A DNA stretch of 64,000 nucleotides from Albula goreensis (lineage: Eukaryota; Chordata; Actinopteri; Albuliformes; Albulidae), in contig CM040741.1 of NCBI GenBank assembly GCA_022829145.1, positions 56,726,180 to 56,790,179 of the forward strand, read 5' to 3'. This document shows positions 34,439 through 48,197 of the stretch, in pieces. The notes beneath the pieces are model-generated. The model made no database searches and was not told where the DNA came from. It saw nothing but the letters and a program-made list of their open reading frames with translations. Each line of letters opens with the position of its first letter. Position 1 is the first letter of the stretch. The position numbers were made by a program, and so were the translations under genes.

Positions 34439-37400
34439 GTAATGCTTAAAGACATCTTCCTCTTCATTCTTTCCCTGTAACTACCAGTAACTCTTTTCCT
34501 CTCTCAGTTCACTGCCATTTGGGTTGGTTGAGTTTCACTTCTTGCTGCTCTGAGCTCCTCTAGGTTGCACATAATACACTTTTTTCCCATTACCCATTTA
34601 GTGTAGAGATTTATATGCTGCTATTATCACTCTGTTAAACACTTACCATCAAGGACAAGACCAGTTGTGCTAACCATGTGTGAAATCAGCATGGGAAACA
34701 CAGAGGGGACTCTGGTGAATGACCCATTATTTTTGGTAGTTGGGTAAACAATTTCAGTATCTTTTGTTTCCTCTTTTGAGAGCATGTTTGGGTTCCAAAG
34801 TACTATGGAGTATTGGAGATGTTCTATGATACCTACTTTGGTGCTACAAATAAGATTCCTGATATTGAACATGGCAGAAAATATTTGTTAATATACATTT
34901 TAACAATTGGGTATGTACTGTGTGGTGTTATTTGGAAATTAATTTGATTTCACATGTGCCTGTGTCTTTGTGTATTGAGCACAATGTGTTATTGTTGTCA
35001 CCTAAGAAAAAGATCTTGCTGTTTCCTGAAAATAATGACATGCGTGCTTTGCCTTCTGGGAGCTCTTTTATTCTATCAAAATAAAAGGCCATAGATGAAA
35101 AAGTTAAAGCAGATGATAGAGCAGAGAAGAATGACAATGTTAAGGTGCTTGTGCTAATTTTATACTCTCTGTTTGCAAAATGACTGCTCCATAGTACCAT
35201 ATACATTAATATTTAATAGAAGGTGTAGAAGAGGAATATGCAGTACTTTAGCTATTAAATTTATGCAAATCAGTTAATTAAATATCCATGGGAATCTTTC
35301 AGCCCACTACTTAAAATTAGTTGCATACATTTCATCTGATTTGGTTTAACTTTGTAATTCTGAGAGCCAGAAATGAAGTCTATGCCATGACAGAGGAAAT
35401 AAAGATTTTGGCTCATTTTCTATGGTTCAATCACATTTTTCATTAGACACTTCAATGACATTCATAATTCACTTCGTTCTGCTGAGACTGATATGTCTGC
35501 ATGGCAGCTCTCAGTTACTCTCACTCAGATTTCTGCACTCTCCTCCTAATATGGATGTGCTGACCCTTCAGCATGTCCCAAACATTGGTTTAGGTTTAAT
35601 TCTGCTGTCGTTTCAGCACTCACAATCTCTCAAGAAGACCTCTTGACCTTTGATAATAGGTAAAATTCATTCACATTATTCACCTGGGTTATATTTCTAG
35701 AACCACATTTTTGACTAATTAATTGCTTGAAATCCTCAATGACTTTCCCACCCTGAAAATCTGATACCTGGCCTTCAGAATATTTTTTTTACACGAGGAG
35801 CCAGTGGGGTTAATGCTTTCCAGATCCAGAGATTACAGTGTAATTATGAATCACTGTTCCTGCTTGGCAGTGGGCAGAAAGGCACTCCTATCATGAAGAT
35901 GTTGGAGGCTTGAGTGGAGTCTGGGAGCAGAAAAAAGAGCCCCCCACCCCTCCTACTCTTCCCCAGCCACTCAGCTCACTGATTACAAGTTGCACTTCCG
36001 TGGCTTAGAGAGAGCCACAACCTACACTAATTCCATGTTCAAGGGCTCTTTGCCTGATTGGTTCTCCTCTTTCATTCAAGTTCTGAATCGGGTTCCTTGA
36101 AAAAGATTTTCATTTGAGATTTCATCTTTATTATCAGTGCCCGCACATGGTTATGCAGACTGAGCATCGACCGTTGGTTCAGTAGTTGGGTTTTCTGTCT
36201 GTAAGGATACTCTAGCAAAAAGCATACGTTATCATGTTTTCACCTAAGCAAGTGCAATGATTTGAGCTAAGTAATTATAATAGTGAAATATCAAATAAAA
36301 CAAATTAAATTTGTGATTTATGATCTATCTTGGACTTCCGCTTTGATGTTTTATTTCTTAAAGTAGATGTTAAATCAAAACTCAGTTGGGAAGTTAGGTA
36401 GTTTTTTTGCTGTTAGTCTGGGGAGCCCTGATACTCCAGGAGGATATGTCCTTGCTGGGCTTTAGGCTGCTCAAGGAGGAAATGGTGGCCATAAGCTTGG
36501 AAGATACCATTTACAGATGGACAAAGCTCAGGGCCATCAATTTCTCATGATACGGTATGCCTGATGTCCCTTGATCCCTCTGGATTGGCCCTCACTTCTC
36601 AAGCACTGGAAGGCATCTGTGAAAAAGTGGGAAAATCCATATAGTTCGACCTCTCAGTATCTAATGCTGCGGTGAAAACTTTGTCCTTAACAAATCATTT
36701 CCGTCTCTGTTTTTCTTTTACTTTGATAGTTGAATATTTAGAATACTCTTTAGGAGTCAGGGGTGGGGGGGGAGGGGCATACCTAGCAAAAATACTGGAC
36801 CATAGTGCCTGAGTAACTTGTGTGGCTTTCATTGCATTTTTGGAGTTCTTTTCAGGCCTCCTCCAACCAATGACTACCTGTTCTCAGATGACAGTTGACT
36901 GAGTGATGACGGGTTGACAGTGGCAATGTAGCTACATGTGTGGAATGAGTGTGAGGATAATATTAATCTGTGTATTTTATGCCACTGAAAGTACTCATAA
37001 TCATTTAGGTAAACTGATTTTTGAAAACTCAGCTTCTTGAAGTGCTACAAGAAATCTCATTTTTACAGATTTTACTTTTGTATTAACACAGTTTTACCTA
37101 CTTCAACTATTTAATGTATTTAAAATGTCTGTTAATTAATATAGCAATGACTGTCATTTCTTGAAATATTTAATTAAATATTTCAAGTAACAGAATCAGC
37201 CCCCCTTACCCCTTTGGCAAAACAAAAGACTGCTTCTCTCAGGAGAATATTCAGTATAAGAATATTGAGGATAAAAGAGGAGATCTGCAAGCTGACAGAG
37301 GGAAGCCCTTTGGGACTCCACCACACTCTTCAAAGGGAAATGACAAAGGAGGTGTCATCACCTTTAACATCCTGTTAGAAGTGCCAGTAAAGGCTACACT

Positions 37401-38577
37401 GAAAGGGAACAGAAGTATAGTAGATGAGAGGAGAGGAACTGAAGTGCTACCCACATGGGAGTACACACCTGGTGGTGGGCAGTGGAGAAAGAATGGTGAC
37501 TTATTTTTTTCATTTTCATTTTGGTGTATTAATGCAAACAAGAAGGTGCTAATGTTACCAAATGTGGGCTGTTACACTGCATAAGCAAGCTCTAAATTCT
37601 TGCCAATTTGCCAGTGTTATGTTAAAGTATCTGAATAATTTAAAGAAAGTACTATCAAGCTTTTTTTTTCTTCAGAATAAAATAATGGATGTCATAATAC
37701 AGGTAGAATAAAATCTTTATGCTATTTCATTTTGAAGAACTGTTCATACCATTTGTAAATGTGCTGACATGTACAATTTTTAGATCTACAGAAAAGACCA
37801 TTGATGAACTTTGGAAAAAATAATTCCCACTGCTGGTATACAATGTGTACTTTCATTGTATATCCTACAGTCTCAGAGGTGTACATCATTACTTTATATT
37901 TGTGTTTCCTAACATGCGTAAATAGATGTTAATGATACATAGTGAAGCTATTAACTGTATGTCAAGCTATAATTTATAATGTTTATTCAATGGATATCAT
38001 CATATATTTGTAAGTGTGCCTGGTATTGTAAAAACTAAATGATGTGCACCTGTTCTAATGCAAAAGAGATGTATGGAAAAAAACATGAGCCTTTCTTGGG
38101 TAATGTTTATAAAAATCAAGGTGATTGCAATCACCTGTTGTTGTGGCAACCATGATTGTCACTCACCGTTTCCTTATTGCTGTCACAATTGCATGTGAAA
38201 ATATTTTTTTAGCACACAAATAATAGACATAGAGATAGAAGTAATGTTGTGGATTTGCTTTCTCAGAGATGTGGAGTTGTAGAGTTGGTAATGTATTCAC
38301 AGAGACTACATTATAATTGGTATTTAATCCTAATTTAGAAGTAACAGACATGTGTGATCTGCTGTGATCAGTCTGTGCTGCCATCTTAGCAGGATTTCTG
38401 GGATGCTGGAATGTAATGGTGGATAACAAACAGAGAGGAAGGACCTTATTGCACAGTATCACCTGTATATTCTGCTTGTAATCTATCATCTGTGAAAATG
38501 GTGAAATAAGAAAGACTAATTAGAGAAGAGGGCTGAAATTTAAGTAATGAGCTGGTGTGATCTGGCCATTGTTAATT

Positions 38578-38792
38578 GTCATCCTGATTTTGCCAGAGGA
38601 GAATGGACTCTCCATGTTGAGTCTGGTTTCTTCTAGGGTTTTTTTACTTGCGACTGTGTCCTTGGCTTGCTTTTAAGGGGGCTTTCGTTTGTTATAACAG
38701 ACCAAAAGGGGTCTGCTATAAAACATATTTTGACAAAGGTTTTGTGAAATGTATAATACAAATACAGGTTATTTGATTGGATTTGAGATTAC
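38578..38792 (+). mobile_element. Degraded teleost non-LTR retroelement 3' tail
   Basis: Contains the widespread teleost element words GGTTTTTTTACTTGCGACTGTGTCCTTGGCTTGC in decayed form (here given in two parts: 38638-38670), then an end resembling TGTAAAxxxxTATACAAATA and TTTGATTGGATTTGA. This matches the tail of a common fish non-LTR family that ends in short ATTTG-like repeats. I cannot name the family with certainty. Confidence 0.5.
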
Positions 38793-39271
38793 TTGTTTTT
38801 TTCTATTTCTGGTCCTGTATTATGAATGTCCTTGTTTGATCTTGGTGAGGGCCCATTTGTTTTCTGTGTTGTCACAGCTGTCATTTATGAATGAATATTG
38901 AGAATGTCACATGCAAATTCTCTGGAGGGGAAATGGCTGAAATGTTTTGAGAGCTTCTGACACCTGCTGCTGTTTCTACAACTCACTAATTTTCCTATCA
39001 AAAAGCTTAAGTCACGGGACGGTAATTTTAATTAAATATTGATGGACAAGTCTATATTTAGTGTAGATCAGTAAATGAACACAAGGTTTTTCACGTTGTT
39101 GTTATGGTTTTTTTGTCTGGAGGGGGCGGTAAATCCCCCTGATTGGCGTTGGCCTAAGACTGACCTGCCTCTGTACCCCTGAGTATCAATCATCAGACCT
39201 CACCACCGAGGACATTTTGATTTTCAATTTATGTATGAATGGAGACTAGTATTTGCATGCCTTATTATCAC

Positions 39272-39275
39272 GCAC

Positions 39276-39334
<59 letters not shown>

Positions 39335-39342
39335 CACACACA
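39272..39342. repeat. (CA)n microsatellite
   Basis: About 35 CA dinucleotides with two CG interruptions. The Cys-Val peptide read on the complement is an artefact. Confidence 0.98.
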
Positions 39343-42300
39343 GAAATAGGATTTTAATATGTTCATAAATAAGGAGAGGCTTGATGATGGTGGACTGCCC
39401 TCACCTTGTCCTTGAAACTGCCAGCCCCTGAGTCTCAGGGCAGAGCTGTCTGCCAAGAGGAATTAACGAAACAAGATTTGGCTTTTCTGTCCGTTAAGGT
39501 TCATTTACAGTATGTGTCACTTGCTTACACTTATTTTTTGAAACTACACCTCATTTCTCAAACATATAAGCACAGAACAGAACAGTTTGAGCTTATTTTC
39601 CACATAAATGGAAATCTATATCAAAATGTGGCAATGCATACAAAGACTCTAGTTTTAAAATGACACATTGCAATCAAATAATATATACTATTAGTCAAAT
39701 GAATATACCTTGCTGAATCTCAATTACACACCAGATGAATTAGGTATAGCTTGCTAACCATAGTTTCAGCAAACCAGTTGTTGAATAGAACAACTGGGTG
39801 GAAACTTACCATACAGACTTTTGGCCCATCTTGCTCTCTCTGATCAGGTTTTATTTCAGCCATTATGGAGAATATCAACAAGGGTGAGGAGATGCAAGGT
39901 ATTGTGGGTACCTAGGGTTGCCTTGTGTTTGAGGACTGCCAGTTGCAGATAAGTGCCGAGTGTCACATATCATTGGATTTCATCTGAAGAATTTACCCTC
40001 TTCTCTCTTCCGCCTCTTCCTCATCCTTCATTTCTCAGACATTGTTCTCAAACACAGCAGAGTTCACCTGTATGCCTTTTAGTTTGAAGCTTTGGAAGCT
40101 TTTGAAGCTGAAACTTTGATTACTGATTGAATGAGTAAAACAACTTGTGTTTGTATCTGAGAGGAGTAACCAAAGGTTAACAACTGCCACGTTGTCCATG
40201 TGAAAATATTTTTTTTCTTTATGAAGGTGAAGTAATGAGATTCTGGTAACTGTTTTGGTAAAGGGTTAAGAGAAATAAGTTTACTTAACTTTAAGTTTTT
40301 CTCATTGGACAAATAGAAATCCTTCTCACCACACTGTCTGCTCCTTTGGATCCAGTCACATTAATCTGTTTGGGCCAAGGACAATAGTGACACTGTCGTT
40401 TGATGTCTGATAACCACCAGATGAAAGCACTAATTAAAGCTATATGAGAAAGTCAGAGAGAGAGGGAGTGAGCATTTTGCTTGCCCATCCACTATACACT
40501 GTACTAGTACCACACAGTGGTCTTTTACAGAGGCTAGTGCATGCTGGTATTTTAATATTTAGCATGACAGTAATCCTGGCATTAATGTAACCTACAATAG
40601 TGTGTCAAAGTTTGCTGTTGCCAAGTGTAAAACCAGATATTAGTAGCAGGGTGAGCAGATGCTGATAGATATTACTGTGGGGTGAGCTTAGATTACTCCT
40701 GATCTAAATATCATTGATAGTGTCTTCTATTCTGCATCCACAATGAAGTTCAACAGGACACTGAAGAAGTTGAAGTCTGTGCCTCATTGTAACTTATTTT
40801 AGCTTTGTTAGCCTCCGCTTTGATTTTTAAGTATGTGCTGTCTATGTGGCACACTCCATTTAATTATATTTCAGTTCTTATGATCAATTATATTTTTGTG
40901 TGACCCTCTTTTAAGGATATGAGATTGTCAGAGTGATTTGGGGTGTAACAGAAGGCACACTGACCCCCTGTTGCAAGCTGAGTTGTTTTGGCAGATGTCT
41001 GTACAGGATTGAGATGCTTAACTCACCTCAGCAGGTCCCATTCACTTTTATTAGCACCTTTTATTTTCCAGCTCACACAGTGTAAGTTGTAGTGCGCAGG
41101 AAGCAGTGCATGGCATGGCCCTGTGGTTTGTGGAGGGTTTGGGGTGGGGGAGTAATGACACTGCTGTCAGTAGTCTCCTGCTTCTCCACTGAAACGAAGT
41201 GAGATTAAGGGGTACAGGAGACAGTGTAATGATATCCTTTCTCTTATTCTGCTTCTGCCTCTTGCGCTCTCATTTCCGTACCTCTTTCTGATTTTCTGTG
41301 AGTGTTATCATGCCCTTCATCATTGTTTCCAGGTGGACATGGTACATACTATAAACTGAAGGAATTACTAAATAATTTGAAAATGATATTGTCTCATTTT
41401 GTGATATTTGGTATTTGGTTAATAAACATTAAATGTCATTGAACACATCTGAAAAACAAAGAACCAGCTCTCCTGAGCTGTGGGTAGAAGTATGAGCCAA
41501 ATTAACAGACTAACACACTGCTGGTGTTCCTCCAAGCAGGCCTAGAGTCCCCGAGGGTTGGTTGTTTATCTACCCCATTCACAAACCTTGTACGTGCGAG
41601 TCATGGTTCGGATCGGCACGGCAGATTCTGTTTGGCTCTGTTCCCAGCTGTCTCTCCTCTCTTAGTTTTTCCTGTGTCCTTTTGACATTCCTCTGCCTCT
41701 ACCCCACTCTGCCATGCCTTCCTAGCATCCACCACACCCTTTCTTCCTCTCTTTCTCTATCTCTACCTTCTCCCCGCCTTACTCTATAATTGAGCTGCCG
41801 TAGTAGTGAAGTGAGCCCTCGGGTGGGTCTGAACAAGTAAATGAGAGAGCTCGAGAGTAAGAGAGCGAGTGGTTTTAATGTGGTTTTCACATTTTTCCCG
41901 AAATGGACAGTGTTTGCTTTTTTCAACCTGCACGTTTACTGAAGCCCATTTAGGAGGCAAAGTTAAAACTGGCATTGAGAGTGATAGAGAGAGAGAGCAG
42001 GGGAGCTGACAGAAAAGGAGATAATGGTGGGAGATGGAGAGAGGGGATAGAGAGAGAGATAGGGAAGAGAGGGCTCTACAGAGGGATCTGGGGGGATGTG
42101 TAGCATACTAACTCGGGGGGAGGCAGTGGGATCAAAGGGAAGGGAAATGACATTGCCTGAAAGTCGACATGGAAATCAAGCCTTCCTTCGTTGCTCTCCA
42201 TTTCAGTGCCTAGGGGTGTGGGGAATATAGATAAAGGGGGGGCTTTGAGTCCAGATCAGGAAAAATGTATAGTTTTGCATTTCTGGGCTATTCATTTAAA

Positions 42301-43849
42301 GATAGACACCCGGGGCAAAGGTTAATCTCAGTTGCCAAGTGAAACTATGCGTGTGTGTGTGTTACGTTGATTTCCACTCCACTGGTACACTTGATTTATA
42401 AAAGTATGCTAATTTGACCCTGGTGTCTTTTCAAAGTGCTGAGCGACACATTGGACTCAGAGGACAGAGAGATTCCAGCACTTTAAGGCAAGTCCATGGA
42501 GTAGTTGACATATGACCTTGACAAATTATGATATGTGACATTCTATAGATGGATCAAAATAAAATTGTATGTATATAATATCAGTCTGCACACATAAATC
42601 AATCCCATTCAACGGGTATTGAATATCAGGTTGGAAAATGTAGATCACTGGCCTGAGTGTGTGTAAGCCTATATCTTAGTGTCAGGAGGAACAATGAAGC
42701 TGTATCAGAACTGTTGGTCTCGTGGGTGAATTGTAGATTGTTGATGATGTGTGTGATAAAGGAAAACCTCTGAATGTTCTTATAATGATAGCTGTTGCAT
42801 TTGGGTCCACCATTGTTAGGTAAGAGAAAAATAGTCTCTGATTCACTGACATTGGCTAGTGGTTTTGTGAATCACTGTCTGAACCTTGCCTATAGATTCT
42901 TTTTACTGACCAGCACCCTTCATGTTCTGTATTCGATGATTTGATCGCTTTCATAAGGAACAGGCAGGTTTTTCATTGAGCTCATCATGGAAGATGCATA
43001 TCCCAAGGAACCGCTTTGCAGTTTTAAAATGGCGCTATTAGGAGAGGCAGGTTTGGAGTAGGGGCTTGGTTGAGGCTGGTGTTCCCGAGCAGGCAGGATT
43101 GCTCCAGGGTCCATTATGGTGATTGCGCCGTGACGGCCGCTCAAGATGGGCGAGTAAATGTGTCCTGATGGAATGAGGGAACGATGGAGGAAGGATGAAG
43201 CAGAGTGCTCAGGGTAAAGCGATATAAAATTGATTTATCGGATAAATCAAGGAGCACTTGGACCAAAGCTATCTTACATTTTCCTTTTTTTCCATTGCAA
43301 TAAATAATAAGCCATTAATCAATCGTCCACTGCTGTCACTTTGTGTCAGTTCAGCACTGGGTCTACTGGTCAGGGGAACGTTAGCTCACCTATGTAGGCC
43401 AAGGTTATCTGAAGTAGATAATTAGAGGTCAGCTCTCAGTGATTGTGTGGTGGCTGACCAGGGCAGTCATCGGTGTGTGCTTCACCTAGCAGTGGACTAC
43501 AGTGTTAACATGCTGTGGCTTGTTTGCCGTCTGTCAGGTTGAATTAGAAGGGTACCTAGCATTAGATGGGACTGAAATTCTCATTGTGGAAGAACTAATA
43601 TTCACCTACCATGTCTACATCAGTTTGTTTTCCTGTTCATTTACATTTTCAGAGTACATTATTTAGAGTTTCTGTGTATGTATTTATTAGAATGTGTTTG
43701 TATTTGTATGTGTAAGTATGTGTGTGACAGAGAGAGAATGATAGAATAGGGAGCTGAAAATGGGTGGGCTGAGAGCAGGAGGGAGGGAGGGGAGAAAGGG
43801 ATGGAGAGGGAGGGAGGGTGGAAGATGAAGAGCTGGCATGTTGACAGTT

Positions 43850-44309
43850 TCAGCTCTGCCTCATGCAACAAGCTGCACTCGCAGAGTGTTTAGCAAGGGG
43901 ACAGGGAGCACTAAGGGGAGAAAGAAAGATTGAGAAAGCAAGAAAAAGAAAGAGAGACGGAGACAAGAGAGATGAAGGGACACTTGCTGTAACTCAAACT
44001 GATGCGACAGTTTCTCCTCACTGATCTGTGTCCGTCTGAAAAGAGAGGGTCACAGCGTCTCCACTGGCTGCTACCAGACCTGTCCGATCCTGATCCCTCG
44101 GAATGTACGTCCTAGTGCTTGTGTTCGGCTCCGGAACAACGGGTGAAATTTAGCTAGGATATTTTCACGTGTCTCTCGATTCACCCTCCTTTTAAAAAAA
44201 CGCGGGTGCTGGCTGTTTGCTTTTTTCCCCTCCTGCCACTTATGGAGCCTTCACTTATACCAGTCTTTCACTCAGGTGGTTGTATTATTAATGTTTTTGC
44301 CTCAGTAAG
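43850..44309 (+). promoter_or_regulatory. unc13b: Putative b-isoform promoter and untranslated first exon
   Basis: A purine-rich tract (43725-43985) is followed by a block with a local rise in CpG (about 43990-44210). It ends in a strong donor AAG|GTAAGA after 44309, with a second usable donor TCA|GTAAGG five bases earlier. No acceptor-like sequence precedes the block, which suggests a first exon. It is TATA-less. An ATG at 44242 opens a short frame that would stop soon after joining the 53621 acceptor, so it would act as an upstream ORF. The match with the b-type coding exon 9 kb downstream is by inference. Confidence 0.4.
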
Positions 44310-47300
44310 GTAAGAATAAAATCCTTTGTGAATTTTTAGTTTTTTGTTATTATGAAGATTAAAATATACTGCACATTTTTCAGTTTTACACAAATGCATG
44401 TTAGTGTGATGATCGTGTAGACTTTGATTCAACAGCATGTTCCTTGCCTACTTTACAGTATTAAATGTATGGTGTATTCCAGTAAAAGAATCCTTTCCTC
44501 ATCAAGGACTGTATCAGTACAGTTTTACATAACCTTGTGGACATAATACCAAGGAAACAACACTGGCCTGTGAGTGTCCTACAGTGACTGCATTTGGTTG
44601 TATAAAAAGAATGCTACCGTGCACTAAATGAGTGCAGGTGGTTATCATTTGCCTTTTTAAAAGTTGTGAATTTTTTCTTAGAATGTGCTGAGTTGTAAGT
44701 ACTGAGTGAGGGCAGGGAACTCCTGTACTTAATGCAGTTTGGCAGATCTAACTTGTTTGTATCATTGTGCAGGGATTTCTCCCACTTGTTTACAAGGTCA
44801 TTAAAGACACTCCTCATTGGCAGCATTTAAATGGAAAAGTGATATTCTGCATATTTTCTGTCCACTAGGACATGATTTTGAAAGGGGTAGTTAAGTGAAA
44901 CAGAGAGTTTTGCCCAGCGCAAAATTTCGCTCTAAATGAGTCTCCCCTGCCTAGCACAAAGAAGCAGCCAGATTTTGACGGATTGATTGTTTTGTGTGAT
45001 TCTTGAGGTGATGCAAATTTATGAGGGAAAAAAACATGTCTGCAAATAAGGGCAGGCTGGACAAGGTAGGGGAAATGCAGGAATGGAAACACTTTTATGG
45101 GTAGTAGACCGTGATGTAGGGGGAGAAAACACATTGCCCCGGGATGTGTTCTTTTATTGCCTGGTCAGATTAAACCAGACTTCCACCAGCTGTGCACCAC
45201 CCCGCCCCCCACCAACTGGACAAATTACTGACAGTTCAGCGGCCATTTAGAGTAAGTGAGACACCCGTGTGTACAGTCTCACTCAGACCTGATTCATTTG
45301 TCGTATGCCCTGGGTGGCTGGGAGCCATTCACAAAACAGTAAACAGCGTGAAGCAAAGACAAACTGAAAGCTGCTCGAGGGGCAAGTGAATATGCACTGG
45401 GAATTTTTAAATGATGGGCTAGAAATGTCTGAATGTGAAGTACAGCTGAAGTACATTGTGTTACTGTGGCTTTATGACAGTGTGTGAAGAAGTTACTAAT
45501 TGTTTTATAAATAATTTTCAATTAAATATCTTCTCTGACTTAAATAATTAGGAAATTGAAATGATGAGATCAATGTATATTATGAAATTTGACTCCAGAT
45601 GTTTCCTGATCACTTTTTTCCACCAACGTCATTAGCATGCTTGGACATTGTAATAAAATGCATGATTATGAGTTCCAGCAATCTTGGCTCTAATCAGGCT
45701 AATGCATGTTTGTACCTCCAGGGACTCAGAAATACTTGACTGGTGATAAACTTTCAATACTGAGGTTGGATAATGAAGGTGCAGACTGCCATTTAATCTA
45801 GCAGCGTAACAGTTCATGGTCCACCAATGAAGGAGTGCAACAGAGCTGAATATATAGACTAACCAGATGCTCAGCTCTTACGTTCCTTCTGTCCTCTTTG
45901 ACTCTAAACACGGCTGGTAACAGGAGTGGCTGGTGCTGTATTACTGTGCAGAACATCCATTACCATAGTGCTGTGCATAGAGGCACCCCTCCACAAGTAC
46001 TGAAATGTTTAAGCCTTGATGATAGAGAGGCAGAACTTGCATTAAGTGCATGATACTGAGTATCTGGTGAGCTTAAAGAATTCACAGTAAAGGCTCTTGC
46101 AGTGAGTGCAGGCTGGGCCCTGTTGGTAAATATTCTGATCAGTATAATATGGCTAGGCAGGAGATATTGGAAGATATTGGACTTAGTCTCTTTATGGTGT
46201 TGGGTTGTTCTAAACAAGCCAGTGTTCCTCAGGCTTGATTGTACTTTCTGTGATTTGTACGTCAAAATGATGCTGTACCCAGAGTGGCCAGCAGGCGCTT
46301 AACCCCTCCCCCAACATCATAAATTGCTTCATATTGTTTGGCCACAGCTGTGAGGATTAGCTGCTTGGTTTTTTATTGTTAATGGAAGCATTGTACTTCT
46401 TCTTGAATGACAAAGCCAGGGACAAGAAACCCATTTGCTAAGGAGAAGAAGAAAAAACATAAAATCAATCTACATCACTCCCTGTTAGACACTGTCAGGC
46501 AAGCTGCCAAAAAAACCAACCCTTGTAAATACCACCATCTTAACCAGATCTTGTAAGACTCTCAGCGAAGATCAGGCCGGCTGTGGAATTCATTTGGGTG
46601 AGTGATTGTCGGCATGGCCCCCTGAATGTCAATGATGGGACATCTTGGTGGGGAGCAGTCTGGATTAGCTGTGCTTACAACAAGCAGTGTAGTACATTAA
46701 CAGGCAATGGAACCTGTCTTTTCTCGAGGCAAACATAGCCTATTCTGTGGACTCACAAAATACTCAGCTTCTCTGTTCCTTCCATCATTGAGGTTCTGAA
46801 CCAGATGAGATTCTGGTTTGTATCATGGGGTTGTGGTACTGTATTGCTCTACAGAATATCATTTTCCACAGCATTTCATTTGGCCAAACCCATTAATGAA
46901 TTTTCATAAAATTTTTCAAATAGATAAGTTTTGGTTTCTGCTGAAGGGAGACAGAACTTTCAATATTATTGAGCTGAGTATCTGGTCCAAATAATCTCTG
47001 TAGACACCCTTTGTAGTCCACATGGCAAATACAGAGAAGTGCCAGATGAAAGGACCTATATCTTGTGGTGGATCACCTTAGTAGAGACTTCTGGAAAAAA
47101 AACCTAAATGCACTATAGCTCACGTCTTCAACTACTACAGTAAAAACAGTTTGTCTTGAGTTAAGTGCATGTGGAAAAGTTTATTTAATAAAAGTGGAAT
47201 TTCAAGGTTCCCTGTCAACACCTTACCCTGATCATCATGCCCCTGTCAATCGACTGCAGTGCTTGAAACTGGAATAAGGGGGTTTTGGGTGGTGGTGATT

Positions 47301-48137
47301 GACAGATTGTGTAATAGAGTAGCACCATGATTGAGTCTTGTATTGATTCTGAAAAGCAAAAAAAATCAATATGATCTGAAGACTCTGGACATTTATTTCT
47401 TATTGCATGCACAGGGTCATATGACTGCAGGGTCATTTATGGACATTTATGGTACCCAAAGAGATGACTTTGAGGCCACCTCCCCCCCCACCCCACACAC
47501 ACACACGCAATAATATGAATGAAAACTTACATTAGCACAGGCCATTCCCATAACAATCCACATGCTTTGATGATGTCGGCATGACCATTGTCATGGGTTA
47601 TCCAACAGGTCTGTTGGCGCTGGGAAGCTGGGTGGTCATGAACACATCAGCCAATACAAGGGTGTTGCTGGGGGCTTGGAACGTTAAACACATGCTGTCA
47701 TGCGGTTTACCACTGTGCCATGGTGGATGGTGACAGCTGCGTACAAGCCCCAAACACAGCAATTAGGTGCGGCAGGGGTCCCGGTTAACAACTTAATTAC
47801 ACAAAGAAAGCCGGCCTGCCAGCTGCCTTCACTTTAACCCCTGGGCTCACCTTGGAAACACTATGTAAGTCAATTCAATTTCCATTATCCTTTAATCTTA
47901 TCCATCTTTACAAGCAGCATATATAATTTCCCCCTGTGTTTCTATATGGGCTCCTACAGATGGTGGCATGTTTTTTAGATCAGTAGTTTATTGGAGTCAC
48001 GTTGAAAATCTGATCAAATGAGCCAAGAAAATGGCATAGTTTGATGTGATTTTTTGTGTGTGTTTTCTTGGTCAGCTGCTGGTCCTTACTAGTTATGTTC
48101 CGTTTTGGATGTTAAGTATATTGAATCATCACACACT

Positions 48138-48197
48138 TTGTGTATGTGTGTGTGTGTTAGAGAGAGAGAGAGAGAGAGAGTATGTAAGAGAGAGAGG
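48138..48197. repeat. (TG)n(GA)n compound microsatellite
   Basis: Short TG run (48139-48157) followed by about 11 GA units and further GAGAG words. Confidence 0.95.

Larger units (their letters stand above)
34439..43849 (+). other. unc13b: Long intron, first part
   Basis: About 9.4 kb of mostly AT-rich intron. It contains a degraded non-LTR element tail (38578-38792), a CA microsatellite (39272-39342), purine-rich tracts (41976-42075, and one from about 43725 that runs on to about 43985) and a CpG-containing block around 42940-43160 just upstream of the putative b promoter. No exon-like segment recognised. Confidence 0.7.

Noticed and set aside
39268-39456. Cys-Val repeat peptide on the minus strand
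   Set aside because: Translation of the CA microsatellite.
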